This document shows positions 8,248-15,934 of a stretch of DNA of 64,000 nt, one piece after another (the first letter of the stretch is position 1; every line of letters begins with the position of its first letter). This DNA is from VRUE01 sp963819755. Lineage in GTDB: Bacteria; Actinomycetota; Thermoleophilia; Solirubrobacterales; 70-9. Location: the NCBI GenBank assembly GCA_963819755.1, contig CAWFXB010000002.1:1364001-1428000 (forward strand), read 5' to 3'. Position numbers and translations under genes: made by a program. The notes beneath the pieces are model-generated. The model was not told the origin of the DNA and ran no database searches. It was given only the letters and a program-made list of their open reading frames with translations.

Positions 8248-8928
8248 ATGGCTATCGAGATCAAAATCCTTCCGGATGCCGACGCTGCCTCGCGCTACGC
8301 AGCTGAAGCCGTGGCGGCCGCGGGACAGGAGGCAGTCGAGGCGCGGGGGGAGTTCGATCTGGCGCTGAGCGGCGGCAAGACGCCCTGGGCGATGATCGGC
8401 CTGCTCGGTGAAATGGAGGGGATGCCCTGGGAGGACGCGCACATCTTCCAGGTCGACGAGCGGGTCGCACCGCCCGGCGACGATGCGCGCAACCTCACCC
8501 ACCTGGTGCAGATGCTCTCGATCGACCACCAGTCGGCGCTGCGGCCGATGCCGGTGACCAGCCGTGACCTCGAACTCTCCGCCGCCGAGTACGAAGTGCA
8601 CGTCCCGGAGCGACTCGACCTCGTCCACCTCGGCCTCGGCCCCGACGGACACACCGCCTCGCTCGTCCCCGGTGACTCGGTGCTCGAAGTCGACGACCGC
8701 CGTGTCGCGATGACCGGTGCCCCCTACCAGGGCCACCTGCGCATGACGCTGACCTACGCGGCGCTCGCGGCGGCGCGCCAGATCCTCTGGCTGACGCTCG
8801 GCGAGGGCGGGCGCGAGCCACTCGCCAAGCTGCTGGCCGGCGACCAGTCGATCCCCGCCGGCCGGGTCGAGAACGAGAACATGCTCGTCGTCTGCGACGA
8901 GGCAGCCGCCGGGAGACCGGCGGGATGA
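8248..8928 (+). CDS. pgl: 6-phosphogluconolactonase
   Basis: 226 residues of the DevB/SOL family, which hydrolyses 6-phosphogluconolactone. Diagnostic motifs are DLALSGGKTPWAM (sugar-phosphate binding), QVDERVAPP and LGLGPDGHTASLVPG. It lies 20 bases after gnd, and its stop overlaps the start of the next gene (ATGA), so it is translationally coupled. Together with zwf and gnd it completes the oxidative pentose phosphate branch. No ribosome site stronger than GGG is visible before the ATG, which fits coupling to gnd. Confidence 0.92.
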   Translation: MAIEIKILPDADAASRYAAEAVAAAGQEAVEARGEFDLALSGGKTPWAMIGLLGEMEGMPWEDAHIFQVDERVAPPGDDARNLTHLVQMLSIDHQSALRPMPVTSRDLELSAAEYEVHVPERLDLVHLGLGPDGHTASLVPGDSVLEVDDRRVAMTGAPYQGHLRMTLTYAALAAARQILWLTLGEGGREPLAKLLAGDQSIPAGRVENENMLVVCDEAAAGRPAG

Positions 8929-9851
8929 GCGCGGACCCGGACGCGGACGCGGACCCGGCCGATTACGAGACCCTGCTGTACGGCGTCGCCGACGGGGTCG
9001 CCACGGTCACCCTGAACCGGCCGGACTCGCTCAACACGATCGTGCCGCCGATGCCCGAAGAGGTCGAGGCCGCGGTCGAGCGAGCGGTTCGCGACGAGAC
9101 GGTGAAGGTGATCGTCCTGCGCGGCGCCGGGCGGGCCTTCTGCGCCGGCTACGACTTCGGCGGCGGCTTCCACCACTGGGACGAGGCGCTGACCACCGAT
9201 GGCAAGTGGGACCCGGGCAAGGACTTCGTCGCCGCGACCGCGCCGGCGCTGGCGCCGACGCAGAAGCTGATGAGCGTCTGGCGCTCTCCGAAGCCGGTCA
9301 TCGCCCAGGTTCACGGCTGGTGCGTGGGGGGCGGCAGCGACTTCGCCCTCTGCGCCGACTTGGTGATCGCCAGCGAGGACGCCCGCATCGGCACGCCTTA
9401 CTCGCGCATGTGGGGCGCCTATCTCTCGGGCATGTGGCTGTACCGGCTGGGGCTGACCAAGGCCAAGGAGTACGCGCTGACCGGCAAGCCGCTGTCGGGG
9501 ATCGAGGCGGCCGAGGTCGAGTTGATCAACCGCGCGGTGCCCTTCGAGCGGTTGGAGCAGACCGTCGCCGAGGCCGCCGGCGAGCTGGCCTCGATCCCCG
9601 CATCGCAACTGGCGGCGATGAAGCTGGTCGTCAACCACGCCTACGAGAACATGGGCCTCGCCTCGACCCAGACCCTCGGTCCGATCCTCGACGGGCTGAT
9701 GCGCAACACGCCCGACGCGAAGAGCTTCATCGAGCTCGCCGAGCACCAGGGCGTCTCCGCCGCGATCGGCGAGCGCGACGGTCCCTTCGGCGACTACAGC
9801 CGGGCCAACCCGGAGGACAAGCCCGACCCGGACAACGTGATCGAGCCCTGA
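8925..9851 (+). CDS. Enoyl-CoA hydratase/isomerase family protein
   Basis: 308 residues; the ATG overlaps the pgl stop. The crotonase fold is clear: VTLNRPDSLNTI, an oxyanion-hole segment GRAFCAGYDFGGG and the second oxyanion strand VIAQVHGWCVGGGSDFALCADLVIASEDARIGTP. The Asp/Asn-rich N-terminus (DPDADADPADYE) is unusual, and a C-terminal extension (DGPFGDYSRANPED) resembles actinobacterial crotonases annotated as enoyl-CoA hydratases of unknown substrate. Placement after pgl probably reflects operon growth rather than a role in sugar metabolism. The exact reaction (hydration, isomerisation or thioester hydrolysis) cannot be set from sequence. Confidence 0.88.
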   Translation: MSADPDADADPADYETLLYGVADGVATVTLNRPDSLNTIVPPMPEEVEAAVERAVRDETVKVIVLRGAGRAFCAGYDFGGGFHHWDEALTTDGKWDPGKDFVAATAPALAPTQKLMSVWRSPKPVIAQVHGWCVGGGSDFALCADLVIASEDARIGTPYSRMWGAYLSGMWLYRLGLTKAKEYALTGKPLSGIEAAEVELINRAVPFERLEQTVAEAAGELASIPASQLAAMKLVVNHAYENMGLASTQTLGPILDGLMRNTPDAKSFIELAEHQGVSAAIGERDGPFGDYSRANPEDKPDPDNVIEP

Positions 9852-9854
9852 GCA

Positions 9855-9870
9855 TTAGCGTATCCGCTAA
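9855..9870 (+). promoter_or_regulatory. Palindrome upstream of the Xre-type regulator
   Basis: TTAGCG (9855-9860) and CGCTAA (9865-9870) form a perfect 6-bp inverted repeat with a 4-base spacer, ending 9 bases before the ATG of the Xre-family gene. The position suits an autoregulatory operator, or a site overlapping the promoter of a leaderless or short-leader transcript. Confidence 0.5.
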
Positions 9871-9879
9871 CATCTGACT

Positions 9880-10191
9880 ATGATCGCAAGCGAAATCCTC
9901 AGACGCAGTGGTCTCAGCCAGGCAGAGTTGGCGCGGCGCGCTGGGATGCCGCGGTCGGTTGTGAACGCCTACGTGCGCGGCAAGCGCGAGCCCGGCGAAA
10001 AGGCGCTGATCCGCCTCGCTACCGCAGGTGGTTTTGAGCTCAAATTGGCGCGTCGCAAACCGCCTGTCGATGTCGGTCGAGCGAGCAAGCTTCTGGTTCA
10101 AGTTCTGGAGCTTGCAGAGGCTCTGTCGTTTCGCCCCAAGCGCGAGCTGACCTATCCTCGCTTGGCAGACCGCATTCTCAGCACTAGTTGA
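9880..10191 (+). CDS. Xre/Cro-type helix-turn-helix protein
   Basis: 103 residues. The N-terminal 60 form an HTH_3 (lambda Cro/Xre) domain: ILRRSGLSQAELARRAGMPRSVVNAYVRGKREPG is a textbook helix-turn-helix. The C-terminal 40 residues (LAEALSFRPKRELTYPRLADRIL) are of unknown type and resemble antitoxin-like tails. Base composition is lower in GC than in the preceding operon. No toxin partner is seen: the next gene on the other strand is a broken FAD oxidase. It may be an orphan antitoxin or a small autoregulator acting on the palindrome just upstream. Confidence 0.8.
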   Translation: MIASEILRRSGLSQAELARRAGMPRSVVNAYVRGKREPGEKALIRLATAGGFELKLARRKPPVDVGRASKLLVQVLELAEALSFRPKRELTYPRLADRILSTS

Positions 10192-10204
10192 GAATGCCCT
10201 CCGT

Positions 10205-11575
10205 TCAGACCTCGCCCAGCGAGACGGCGTGGTTGGCGACGACTCGTCCCTCGGGGTCCCACTTGCTCTTGACCTCGCCGAGGCGGGCGCAGACGTCGGC
10301 GGGGAGGATCGCGTCGACGTCGCAGGGGCCCTCGGTGAAGTTGTAAGTAGCCGCCGTCGGCTGCGCCAGGGGCGCATCGTCTCCTCGATCTTGGCCAGGT
10401 GGGCCGGGATCGCCTCGCCCAGCTCCGGCGTCATCGGCATGCCGACGCTGTACATGGCGAAGCCGCCGTCGAGGTGCGAGAGGGCGCCGCCGTTCTCGTC
10501 CGGCCGGCCGAGCGCGCCGCCGATGTGGCGCAGCTCGCTGAGCAGCAGCGGCGAGCCCGAGTCGGGCCCGGCGACCGAGACGAAGGCGTCGATCGCCTCG
10601 TCCGGCAAGCTCCCGAATCGTCCCTCCTTCGCCGACCCCTGGCACCGGGTTCTCCGGGTCCATGTGGATTCGGCAGAGGCCCGCGGCGGGCATCCAGGCG
10701 AAGGTGTCCATGATCGTCTCGCCGATCTCGCGCAGCGGCGCGAACGTCGCTTCCCCCTCGGCTTGGTCGCCGATGCAGGCCCCGTCGATCGTCAGCAGCG
10801 GCCTGCCCCGGATCGGCTCCGGCACGTCGGGGATCGGCGGCGGGGTGACGAAGCGGACGACCGAGGTGACCTCCTCGGAGACGCTCGGCCGCCCAGTCGC
10901 GGTAGGCGCGGACGGCCTCGGCACCGACCTCGGCGGGGAAGACCAGCGCGCCCGCGTAGATCTCGGCGATCGGCAGCAGGTTGACGCTGCAGGGCGGTAA
11001 CGATCGGCGTAGCCACCGCCACCACCGCGCATCGCCCAGAAGAGGTCCGGGTCGTTGTCGGCGTCGACGGTGCGCGGCTCGCCCTCGGCGGTGACCAGCT
11101 CGATCGCCATAACCCGGTTGCAGGCGAAGCCGTGCGCGCGGCCGAGCCAGCTGAGGCCGCCCCCGAGCGTGTAGCCGATGACGCCGACGTCGGGCGAGGA
11201 GCCGGGCAGCGAGCACAGTCCGTGCTCGCCCGCCGCCTCGGCGAGCTCCAGGGAGAGCACGCCTGCCTCGACCCGCGCCGTGCCGGCCTCGGGGTCGACC
11301 TCGATCCCGCGCATCCGCTCGGTCTTGAGCAGGATCGTTCCCTCGAGCGGCGCCAGGGGCGCGGCGCCGTGGCCGGTGCCCTGGCCGGCGACCTTGAGGC
11401 CGTTCTCGGCGGCGAAGCCGACGGTCGCGGCGACGTCCTCGGCGCTCTCGACGAAGGCGACGGCGACCGGCCGCTGGTCGGCGGCGAGGTTCCAGGCCAG
11501 CCGCGCCTGGTCCCAGTCGGAGTCGGCGGGGGTGGCGATCCGGCCGACGATCGCCAGCCCGGTGAAGTCGGTCAG
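10205..11575 (-). pseudogene. FAD-linked (berberine-bridge-type) oxidoreductase, multiply frameshifted
   Basis: The N-terminal half reads LAWNLAADQRPVAVAFVESAEDV, then a GQGTGHG segment typical of the FAD-binding PCMH domain. GVIGYTLGGGLSWLGRAHG and LFWAMRGGGGG follow. The C-terminus has the BBE domain signature YNFTEGP...LGEVKSKWDPEGRV. To read the whole protein, the frame must be changed at about five places, near 11007, 10986, 10884, 10605 and 10368, each explicable by one extra base. The start appears to be CTG at 11575 (SD AAGGAG six bases upstream; an in-frame stop follows above), itself unusual. This is either a decaying gene or an indel-rich piece of assembly. Confidence 0.75.
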
Positions 11576-11604
11576 TGGAGTCTCCTTGAAGAGTCAGCGA
11601 AGGA

Positions 11605-12261
11605 TCAATTCAACGTCAAACGGTTCACAGCGTCGCCCTCCCCGACCAGCACCTCGCTCACCATATCCGCCGGGAAGAGGCCGTGCGCGGCGACTCCCGG
11701 GTCGGCCTCGAGGCGGGCGGCGAGGGTCGCCGGGTCGCCGATCTCACCGCGGTAGTCGGCGATCACGCCCGCCGTCGGGGCTGCGGCGGCACGTCGCGCA
11801 GCTCTACCTCGGCACCCGAGCCGGGCGAGGGTCGAGGCGCAGGCCGAAGGCGAAGCAGCTCGAGCGGTACCGGGGCGGCTGAGCGAGCTCGACCGGCTTG
11901 CTCGAGTCGGCGATGACGACGAAGCGCTCGGCCGCCGCGGCGACGATCTTCTCGCGCAGGTGGGCGCCGCCGCCGCCCTTGATCAGCCAGCCGTCGGGGG
12001 TCACCTGGTCGGTGCCGTCGATCGCGATGTCGAGGCGCTTCAGCTCGCTGAACTCCTCGACCGGGATGCCCAGCTCACGCGCCTGCTCCTCGGTGGCGAC
12101 CGAGGTGGCGACGCAGCGGATGCCGCTCGAGCCCGCGGGCGGCGATCGCCGGCAGCAGGTGGGCGACGGTCGAGCCGGTGCCGAGGCCGACCGTCATCCC
12201 GTCCTCGACCAGCTCCGCCGCCGCCTCGGCGGCGATCCGCTTCTCGTCGTCGGCTCGCCAC
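11605..12261 (-). pseudogene. rpiA: Ribose-5-phosphate isomerase A, frameshifted
   Basis: Segments in different frames assemble into a complete RpiA. DEKRIAAEAAAELVEDGMTVGLGTGSTVAHL is the substrate loop. LKRLDIAIDGTDQVTPDGWLIKGGGGAHLREKIVA carries the catalytic Asp and the KGGGGAH motif. FVVIADSSKPVE follows, and the last stretch (about 11605-11760) reads ADYRGEIGDP...GLFPADMVSEVLVG. Frame changes are needed near 12129 and at several points between about 11850 and 11895, mostly single extra bases. The start is uncertain: a GTG at 12261 needs one more indel. The enzyme interconverts ribulose- and ribose-5-phosphate and would serve the tkt/tal genes nearby, so true loss would be surprising. 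Confidence 0.72.
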
Positions 12262-12289
12262 CGGCGCGGGACTCTATGCTCGCGTGGCG

Positions 12290-12874
12290 ATGGACGCACG
12301 CATCTGGCTTACGGGAAAAGACGGCGAGCCGCGGTCGGTCGCGCTTGGCGGCGAGCGGACGATCGGTCGGGCGCGATCCCGAGGCCGACATCTGCATCGA
12401 CGACGAGGCGGTCTCCTGGAACCACCTCGAGATCGAGAGCCGCGGCGGGCGTGCTGATGGCGACCGACCTCGACAGCCGCAACGGCACCGCGCTGAACGG
12501 CGAGCCGCTCGACCGTCCGCGCCGCCTCCGCGATGGCGACGTGCTGATCGTCGGCGGCCACCGGCTCGAAATCTCGGACCCCGTCCCCGGCCGGGCGGGG
12601 GCCGACCATTGCCGCGAGCGAGCCCGCGGTCGCTCTCACCGAGGAGGAGCGGGCGACCGCGTCGGCCCTCGTCGCCCCCTACCGCAGCGAGGGTGCCTTC
12701 GCCGGCCGTCCCGCGACGCGGGCGGAGATCGCCGAGGCGCTCCACGTCAGCGAGCGCACCGCCCAGCGACGCCTCGACGCGCTCGCCGCCAAGCTCGACG
12801 TCCCCGGCGACGCCGGCCGCGAGCGCCCCCGCCTGATTGCGGCCCGCGTCATCGAGCTCGGCCTCGATCGCTGA
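12290..12874 (+). pseudogene. FHA-domain protein with C-terminal winged helix, frameshifted
   Basis: Reading across three frames gives a coherent protein of about 193 residues. The FHA domain has RTIGRDPEADICIDD, then VSWNHLEIES and DLDSRNGTALNGEPL, the Arg/Ser/His/Asn phosphothreonine-binding residues. A C-terminal winged-helix module, AEIAEALHVSERTAQRRLDALAAKL, follows. Three single extra G/C bases, near 12370, 12448 and 12597, break the frame, and after the third the original frame is restored. Such FHA-HTH proteins read Ser/Thr-kinase signals, and a Ser/Thr kinase lies 1.2 kb downstream. A GTG at 12284 is an alternative start. It is divergent from rpiA. Confidence 0.72.
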
Positions 12875-12880
12875 CCCGGA

Positions 12881-12900
12881 CCGGGCCAAACCTGGCTCGG
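12881..12900 (+). terminator. Possible terminator hairpin
   Basis: CCGGGCCA and TGGCTCGG pair at 7 of 8 positions around an AACC loop, six bases after the stop of the FHA gene. The evidence is structural only; no T-tract follows. Confidence 0.3.
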
Positions 12901-12982
12901 TGCGTGTCGCGGTTGTCGTTGGCGAGCACGGCTTGGCAGCGCAGCATCGGTGGAGCAAGTTCACCGAATGAAAGGAATTGCC

Positions 12983-14038
12983 ATGCGCCACCGATCACTG
13001 CTCATCTCAGCCCTCGCCATGCTCAGCCTCGCCATCCCGGCGACCGCGAGCGCGGCACACAACGCCGGGGCGGTCGTGTTCTCGAAAGCGTCAACCGTCG
13101 AAGGCGTCGCCAAAGGCGGCCTCTTCGCGGTTCGCGACGGGCACCTCAACCAGCTGACCGAAGACCCGACCGACGCCGAACCGGACTTCTCCGCCGACGG
13201 GCGGACGATCGCCTTCGTCCGTGGCGGTGACATCTGGGCGATGCGGGCCGATGGCTCGGGCCAGCACCTGCTGACCAGCGGCCCCGACATCGACGGGCGC
13301 CCGCTCGTCTCGCCCAACGGGCGCTACGTCGTCTTCGAGCGACGGGCGGCCGCGGGCGCGCCGCGCGACCTCTACACGGTCGGCGTCGGTGGCGGCGAAG
13401 CGCACGCGCTCGTCTCCTCGGCCGCCGACGAGCATGAAGCCACGTTCTCACCCGACGGCTGCATGATCGCTTTCGTGCGCAGTGTTGCTGTCGCAGGTGG
13501 AGGGGCTGCCGACGATGTCTTCTCGGTTCGCCCAACTGGAATCAAGCTGAGGCGTCTCACTCATACGCCCGGGATCGACGAGTTCGCGCCGCGCTACTTC
13601 GACGACGACGAGGGCATCGTCTTCAGCCACGGGCAGAGCGGTGAGGGACCTGGCGCCTACGCCGACGTCTACACGATGCTCGCCAACGGCAACAAGGCGC
13701 GGCCACTGATCCGCGGCGCCGGCTCTGCCTACGTCGAAGACGTAACGCCGAACGGGCGGCTGCTGCTCTTCCGTCGCGACCAGGGCCTCTGGTCGAAGCC
13801 GATCGGCCCGGGCAAGGCGCATAAGCTCGCCCAGCTGCCGGACGGCTCGAAGACCAACGGCGTCTTCTCCTCCGACGGCCGCAGGGTTGCCGCGTTCGTG
13901 GCGGCCGAAGAAAAGCAGTCGCTGGTCGCGATCGACGTCTCCAGCCGGCGTCAGACCGAGCTCGCGGAAGGCTTCGAGGCCTCCGAAAAAGACGGCACCG
14001 TGATCGGTCCGGTGATCGCATGGCAGCCGGTCCGCTAG
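12983..14038 (+). CDS. Secreted TolB/WD40-like beta-propeller protein
   Basis: 351 residues. The ATG at 12983 has an AAAGGA site six bases upstream and begins directly with a signal peptide (MRHRSLLISALAMLSLAIPA, ending ASAA). An upstream in-frame ATG is less well supported. The mature part repeats the PD40 pattern: EPDFSADGRTIAFVRGGDIWAMRADGSG, GRPLVSPNGRYVVFERR, EATFSPDGCMIAFVR and TNGVFSSDGRRVAAF. About six blades are expected. Such propellers are extracytoplasmic protein-binding scaffolds; no enzymatic residue is apparent. It lies between the FHA gene and the Ser/Thr kinase gene on the same strand. Confidence 0.82.
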   Translation: MRHRSLLISALAMLSLAIPATASAAHNAGAVVFSKASTVEGVAKGGLFAVRDGHLNQLTEDPTDAEPDFSADGRTIAFVRGGDIWAMRADGSGQHLLTSGPDIDGRPLVSPNGRYVVFERRAAAGAPRDLYTVGVGGGEAHALVSSAADEHEATFSPDGCMIAFVRSVAVAGGGAADDVFSVRPTGIKLRRLTHTPGIDEFAPRYFDDDEGIVFSHGQSGEGPGAYADVYTMLANGNKARPLIRGAGSAYVEDVTPNGRLLLFRRDQGLWSKPIGPGKAHKLAQLPDGSKTNGVFSSDGRRVAAFVAAEEKQSLVAIDVSSRRQTELAEGFEASEKDGTVIGPVIAWQPVR

Positions 14039-14057
14039 GACGGCGCCGATAGGGGAC

Positions 14058-14088
14058 GCCACGCGGCGGTATATAACCGCCGCGTGGC
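14058..14088 (+). promoter_or_regulatory. Perfect 13-bp inverted repeat covering the kinase start codon
   Basis: GCCACGCGGCGGT (14058-14070) and ACCGCCGCGTGGC (14076-14088) are perfect inverted complements around the five-base spacer ATATA. The right arm contains the GTG start codon of the kinase (14084-14086). The TATATAA in the middle is the only -10-like sequence close to the gene. The structure begins 19 bases after the stop of the propeller gene, so it could equally act as its terminator. Confidence 0.6.
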
Positions 14089-15916
14089 AGAACCTGTCAT
14101 CGGATCCACGCTGGCCGGCTACCGCCTCGATGCGTTGATCGCGCGGGGCGGGATGGGGGTCGTCTACCGGGCCACCCACCTGGCGCTGGAACGCCCCGTC
14201 GCGCTGAAGGTGATCGCGCGGCAGTTCGCCGACGACGAGGGATTCCGCGACCGTTTCCTGCGCGAGTCGCGCCTCGCGGCCAGTCTCGACCACTCCGCTG
14301 TCGTGCCGATCTTCGACGCTCGCGAGGAGGACGGCGAGCTGATCGTCGCGATGCGCTTGGTCACGGGTGGGGACCTGAAGAAGCGGATCAAGGCCGGCGG
14401 CCCGCTGCCACCCGCGGAAGCGATCGGACTGCTGGGCCAGATCGGCGCCGCCCTCGACGCCGCCCACGTCGCCGGCATCGTCCATCGCGACGTCAAGCCG
14501 CACAACATCCTGCTCGAACGCGAGCGTGCCTACCTGACCGACTTCGGGCTCGCCAAGGCGCTCGGCGACAGCGGCGTCCTCAGCGGCACCTCGGTCGTCG
14601 GCACGGTCGAATACATGTCGCCCGAGCAGTGGCGCGGCGACCAGGTCGGCCCGCCAGCCGACGTCTACTCGCTCGGTTGCGTCCTCTACGAGTCGCTGAC
14701 CGGGGTCGTCCCGTACGCCCGTCGAGAAGGCGACGCAGAGCCGCAGATGCCACGGGGCCTCGACGCGGTGATCGAACGCGCCGTCGCCAAGGATCCCGCC
14801 GAGCGCTACGCGACCGCCGGTGAGCTGATCGAGGCCGCCCGCGAGCGCCAGGGCGCGACGCCGGCGGCGACCCTGGTCCTTTCCGACCCCGCCGATCGCC
14901 CGACCCTCGGACGTGCCGGTGGAGAGAGGTCCATATGGACCCCGCAGCACCGGCACGTCGGTTGGCGTGAGCGACTTGCCCCGAGGACGAAGCAATGGCT
15001 GGGGGCCTCGGTCGCGCTTCTCGCCGGCGCGGTCTCGCTGGGATTTCTGCTGCTGGGCGGGGACGGTCCCTCTGTCTCGGCGCCGATCGAGGTTGGCCGC
15101 CCGCCGCTCCGCCTCGCGGTCGATCCGCAAGCCGTCTGGGTTACGAGCGCGCCGGACGGCACTCTCTCGCGAGTCGATCCTGGGACCGCCGCCGTCGCGG
15201 GCCGGCCGTTTTATCTGGAAAAAGGCATCGCGGGAGTGACGACCGGCGCTGGCTCGGTCTGGCTCTCCAGCCCGCGCCGCGGCGCGGTCCTGCGGGTCGA
15301 CCCCGCCACTGGACGGGTGACCGCCAGGGTCGACGTCGGCGGCCGCCCCGGCGCGATCGTCTTCGGCGGCGGCAGGGTCTGGGTTGCAGACGACGCGGGC
15401 AGTGGGGTGACGGCGATCAACGCGGCGGGGGGACGGATCTTCAAGCGGGGCATCCCACCGCACGCTGCGCCCCTGCGCCTCGCGGTTGGAGCCGGCGCCG
15501 TCTGGGTGAGCAGCGCCTCCACCGGCGCCGTGCGGCGCATCGACCTGGGCAGCGCGACCTCTGGTGCCCCGATCCCGGCGGGTCGCGGCCCAGCCGGCGT
15601 CACCGTCGGCGGCGGCCTGGTCTGGGTCGCCAACAGTCGCGTGGACCGCGTCACGCGGGTCGATCCCGCGACCCACACCCTCTTCGGCGTGCCGATCGCC
15701 GTCGGCGAACGCCCCGGCGGCATCGACGCGGGCACCGAAAGCGTCTGGGTCGCCAACTCAGCCGAAGGCACCGTCAGCCGGATCGGGATCGAAAGCGGCG
15801 AGACTGAAGGAGACCCGATCTCCGTCGGCCCGGATCCCGGCGCGATCGCCGTCGGCAAGGAATCCGTCTGGGTAGCCAACAACGGCAACGGAACGATCAC
15901 CCGCATCGAACCCTGA
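14084..15916 (+). CDS. Membrane Ser/Thr protein kinase with extracellular beta-propeller
   Basis: 610 residues, GTG start. The kinase domain runs from about residue 12 to 270: glycine loop RGGMGVVY, ATP-binding Lys42 (VALKVIA), catalytic loop HRDVKPHN (134-141), DFG (153-155) and activation-loop end GTVEYMSPEQW. A linker follows that is partly encoded by a 50-bp palindrome (14910-14959). A transmembrane helix comes next (about 303-325), then an extracellular six- or seven-blade propeller with repeats such as GAGSVWLSSP, GGGRVWVADD and GTESVWVANS. This PknD-like layout suggests a sensor domain that binds a wall ligand or protein. The FHA protein upstream is a candidate substrate reader. Confidence 0.92.
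   Translation: MAEPVIGSTLAGYRLDALIARGGMGVVYRATHLALERPVALKVIARQFADDEGFRDRFLRESRLAASLDHSAVVPIFDAREEDGELIVAMRLVTGGDLKKRIKAGGPLPPAEAIGLLGQIGAALDAAHVAGIVHRDVKPHNILLERERAYLTDFGLAKALGDSGVLSGTSVVGTVEYMSPEQWRGDQVGPPADVYSLGCVLYESLTGVVPYARREGDAEPQMPRGLDAVIERAVAKDPAERYATAGELIEAARERQGATPAATLVLSDPADRPTLGRAGGERSIWTPQHRHVGWRERLAPRTKQWLGASVALLAGAVSLGFLLLGGDGPSVSAPIEVGRPPLRLAVDPQAVWVTSAPDGTLSRVDPGTAAVAGRPFYLEKGIAGVTTGAGSVWLSSPRRGAVLRVDPATGRVTARVDVGGRPGAIVFGGGRVWVADDAGSGVTAINAAGGRIFKRGIPPHAAPLRLAVGAGAVWVSSASTGAVRRIDLGSATSGAPIPAGRGPAGVTVGGGLVWVANSRVDRVTRVDPATHTLFGVPIAVGERPGGIDAGTESVWVANSAEGTVSRIGIESGETEGDPISVGPDPGAIAVGKESVWVANNGNGTITRIEP
14910..14959 (+). repeat. 50-bp in-frame palindromic element in the kinase linker
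   Basis: The layout is GACGTGCCGG, 11 bases, CCATATGG, 11 bases, CCGGCACGTC, symmetric about 14934/14935. The ends and centre are perfectly complementary and the intervening arms partly so. The same ends, centre and 50-bp length recur at 27609-27658 in an unrelated gene. It encodes about 17 residues of the juxtamembrane linker (LGRAGGERSIWTPQHRHVG) without breaking the frame. Confidence 0.65.
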
Positions 15917-15934
15917 GCTGCAATCAATAGGATC

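Noticed and set aside
13448..15676. 742-codon minus-strand frame across the propeller and kinase genes
   Set aside because: Covers two genes with clear kinase and propeller motifs on the plus strand; its product shows no recognisable domain.
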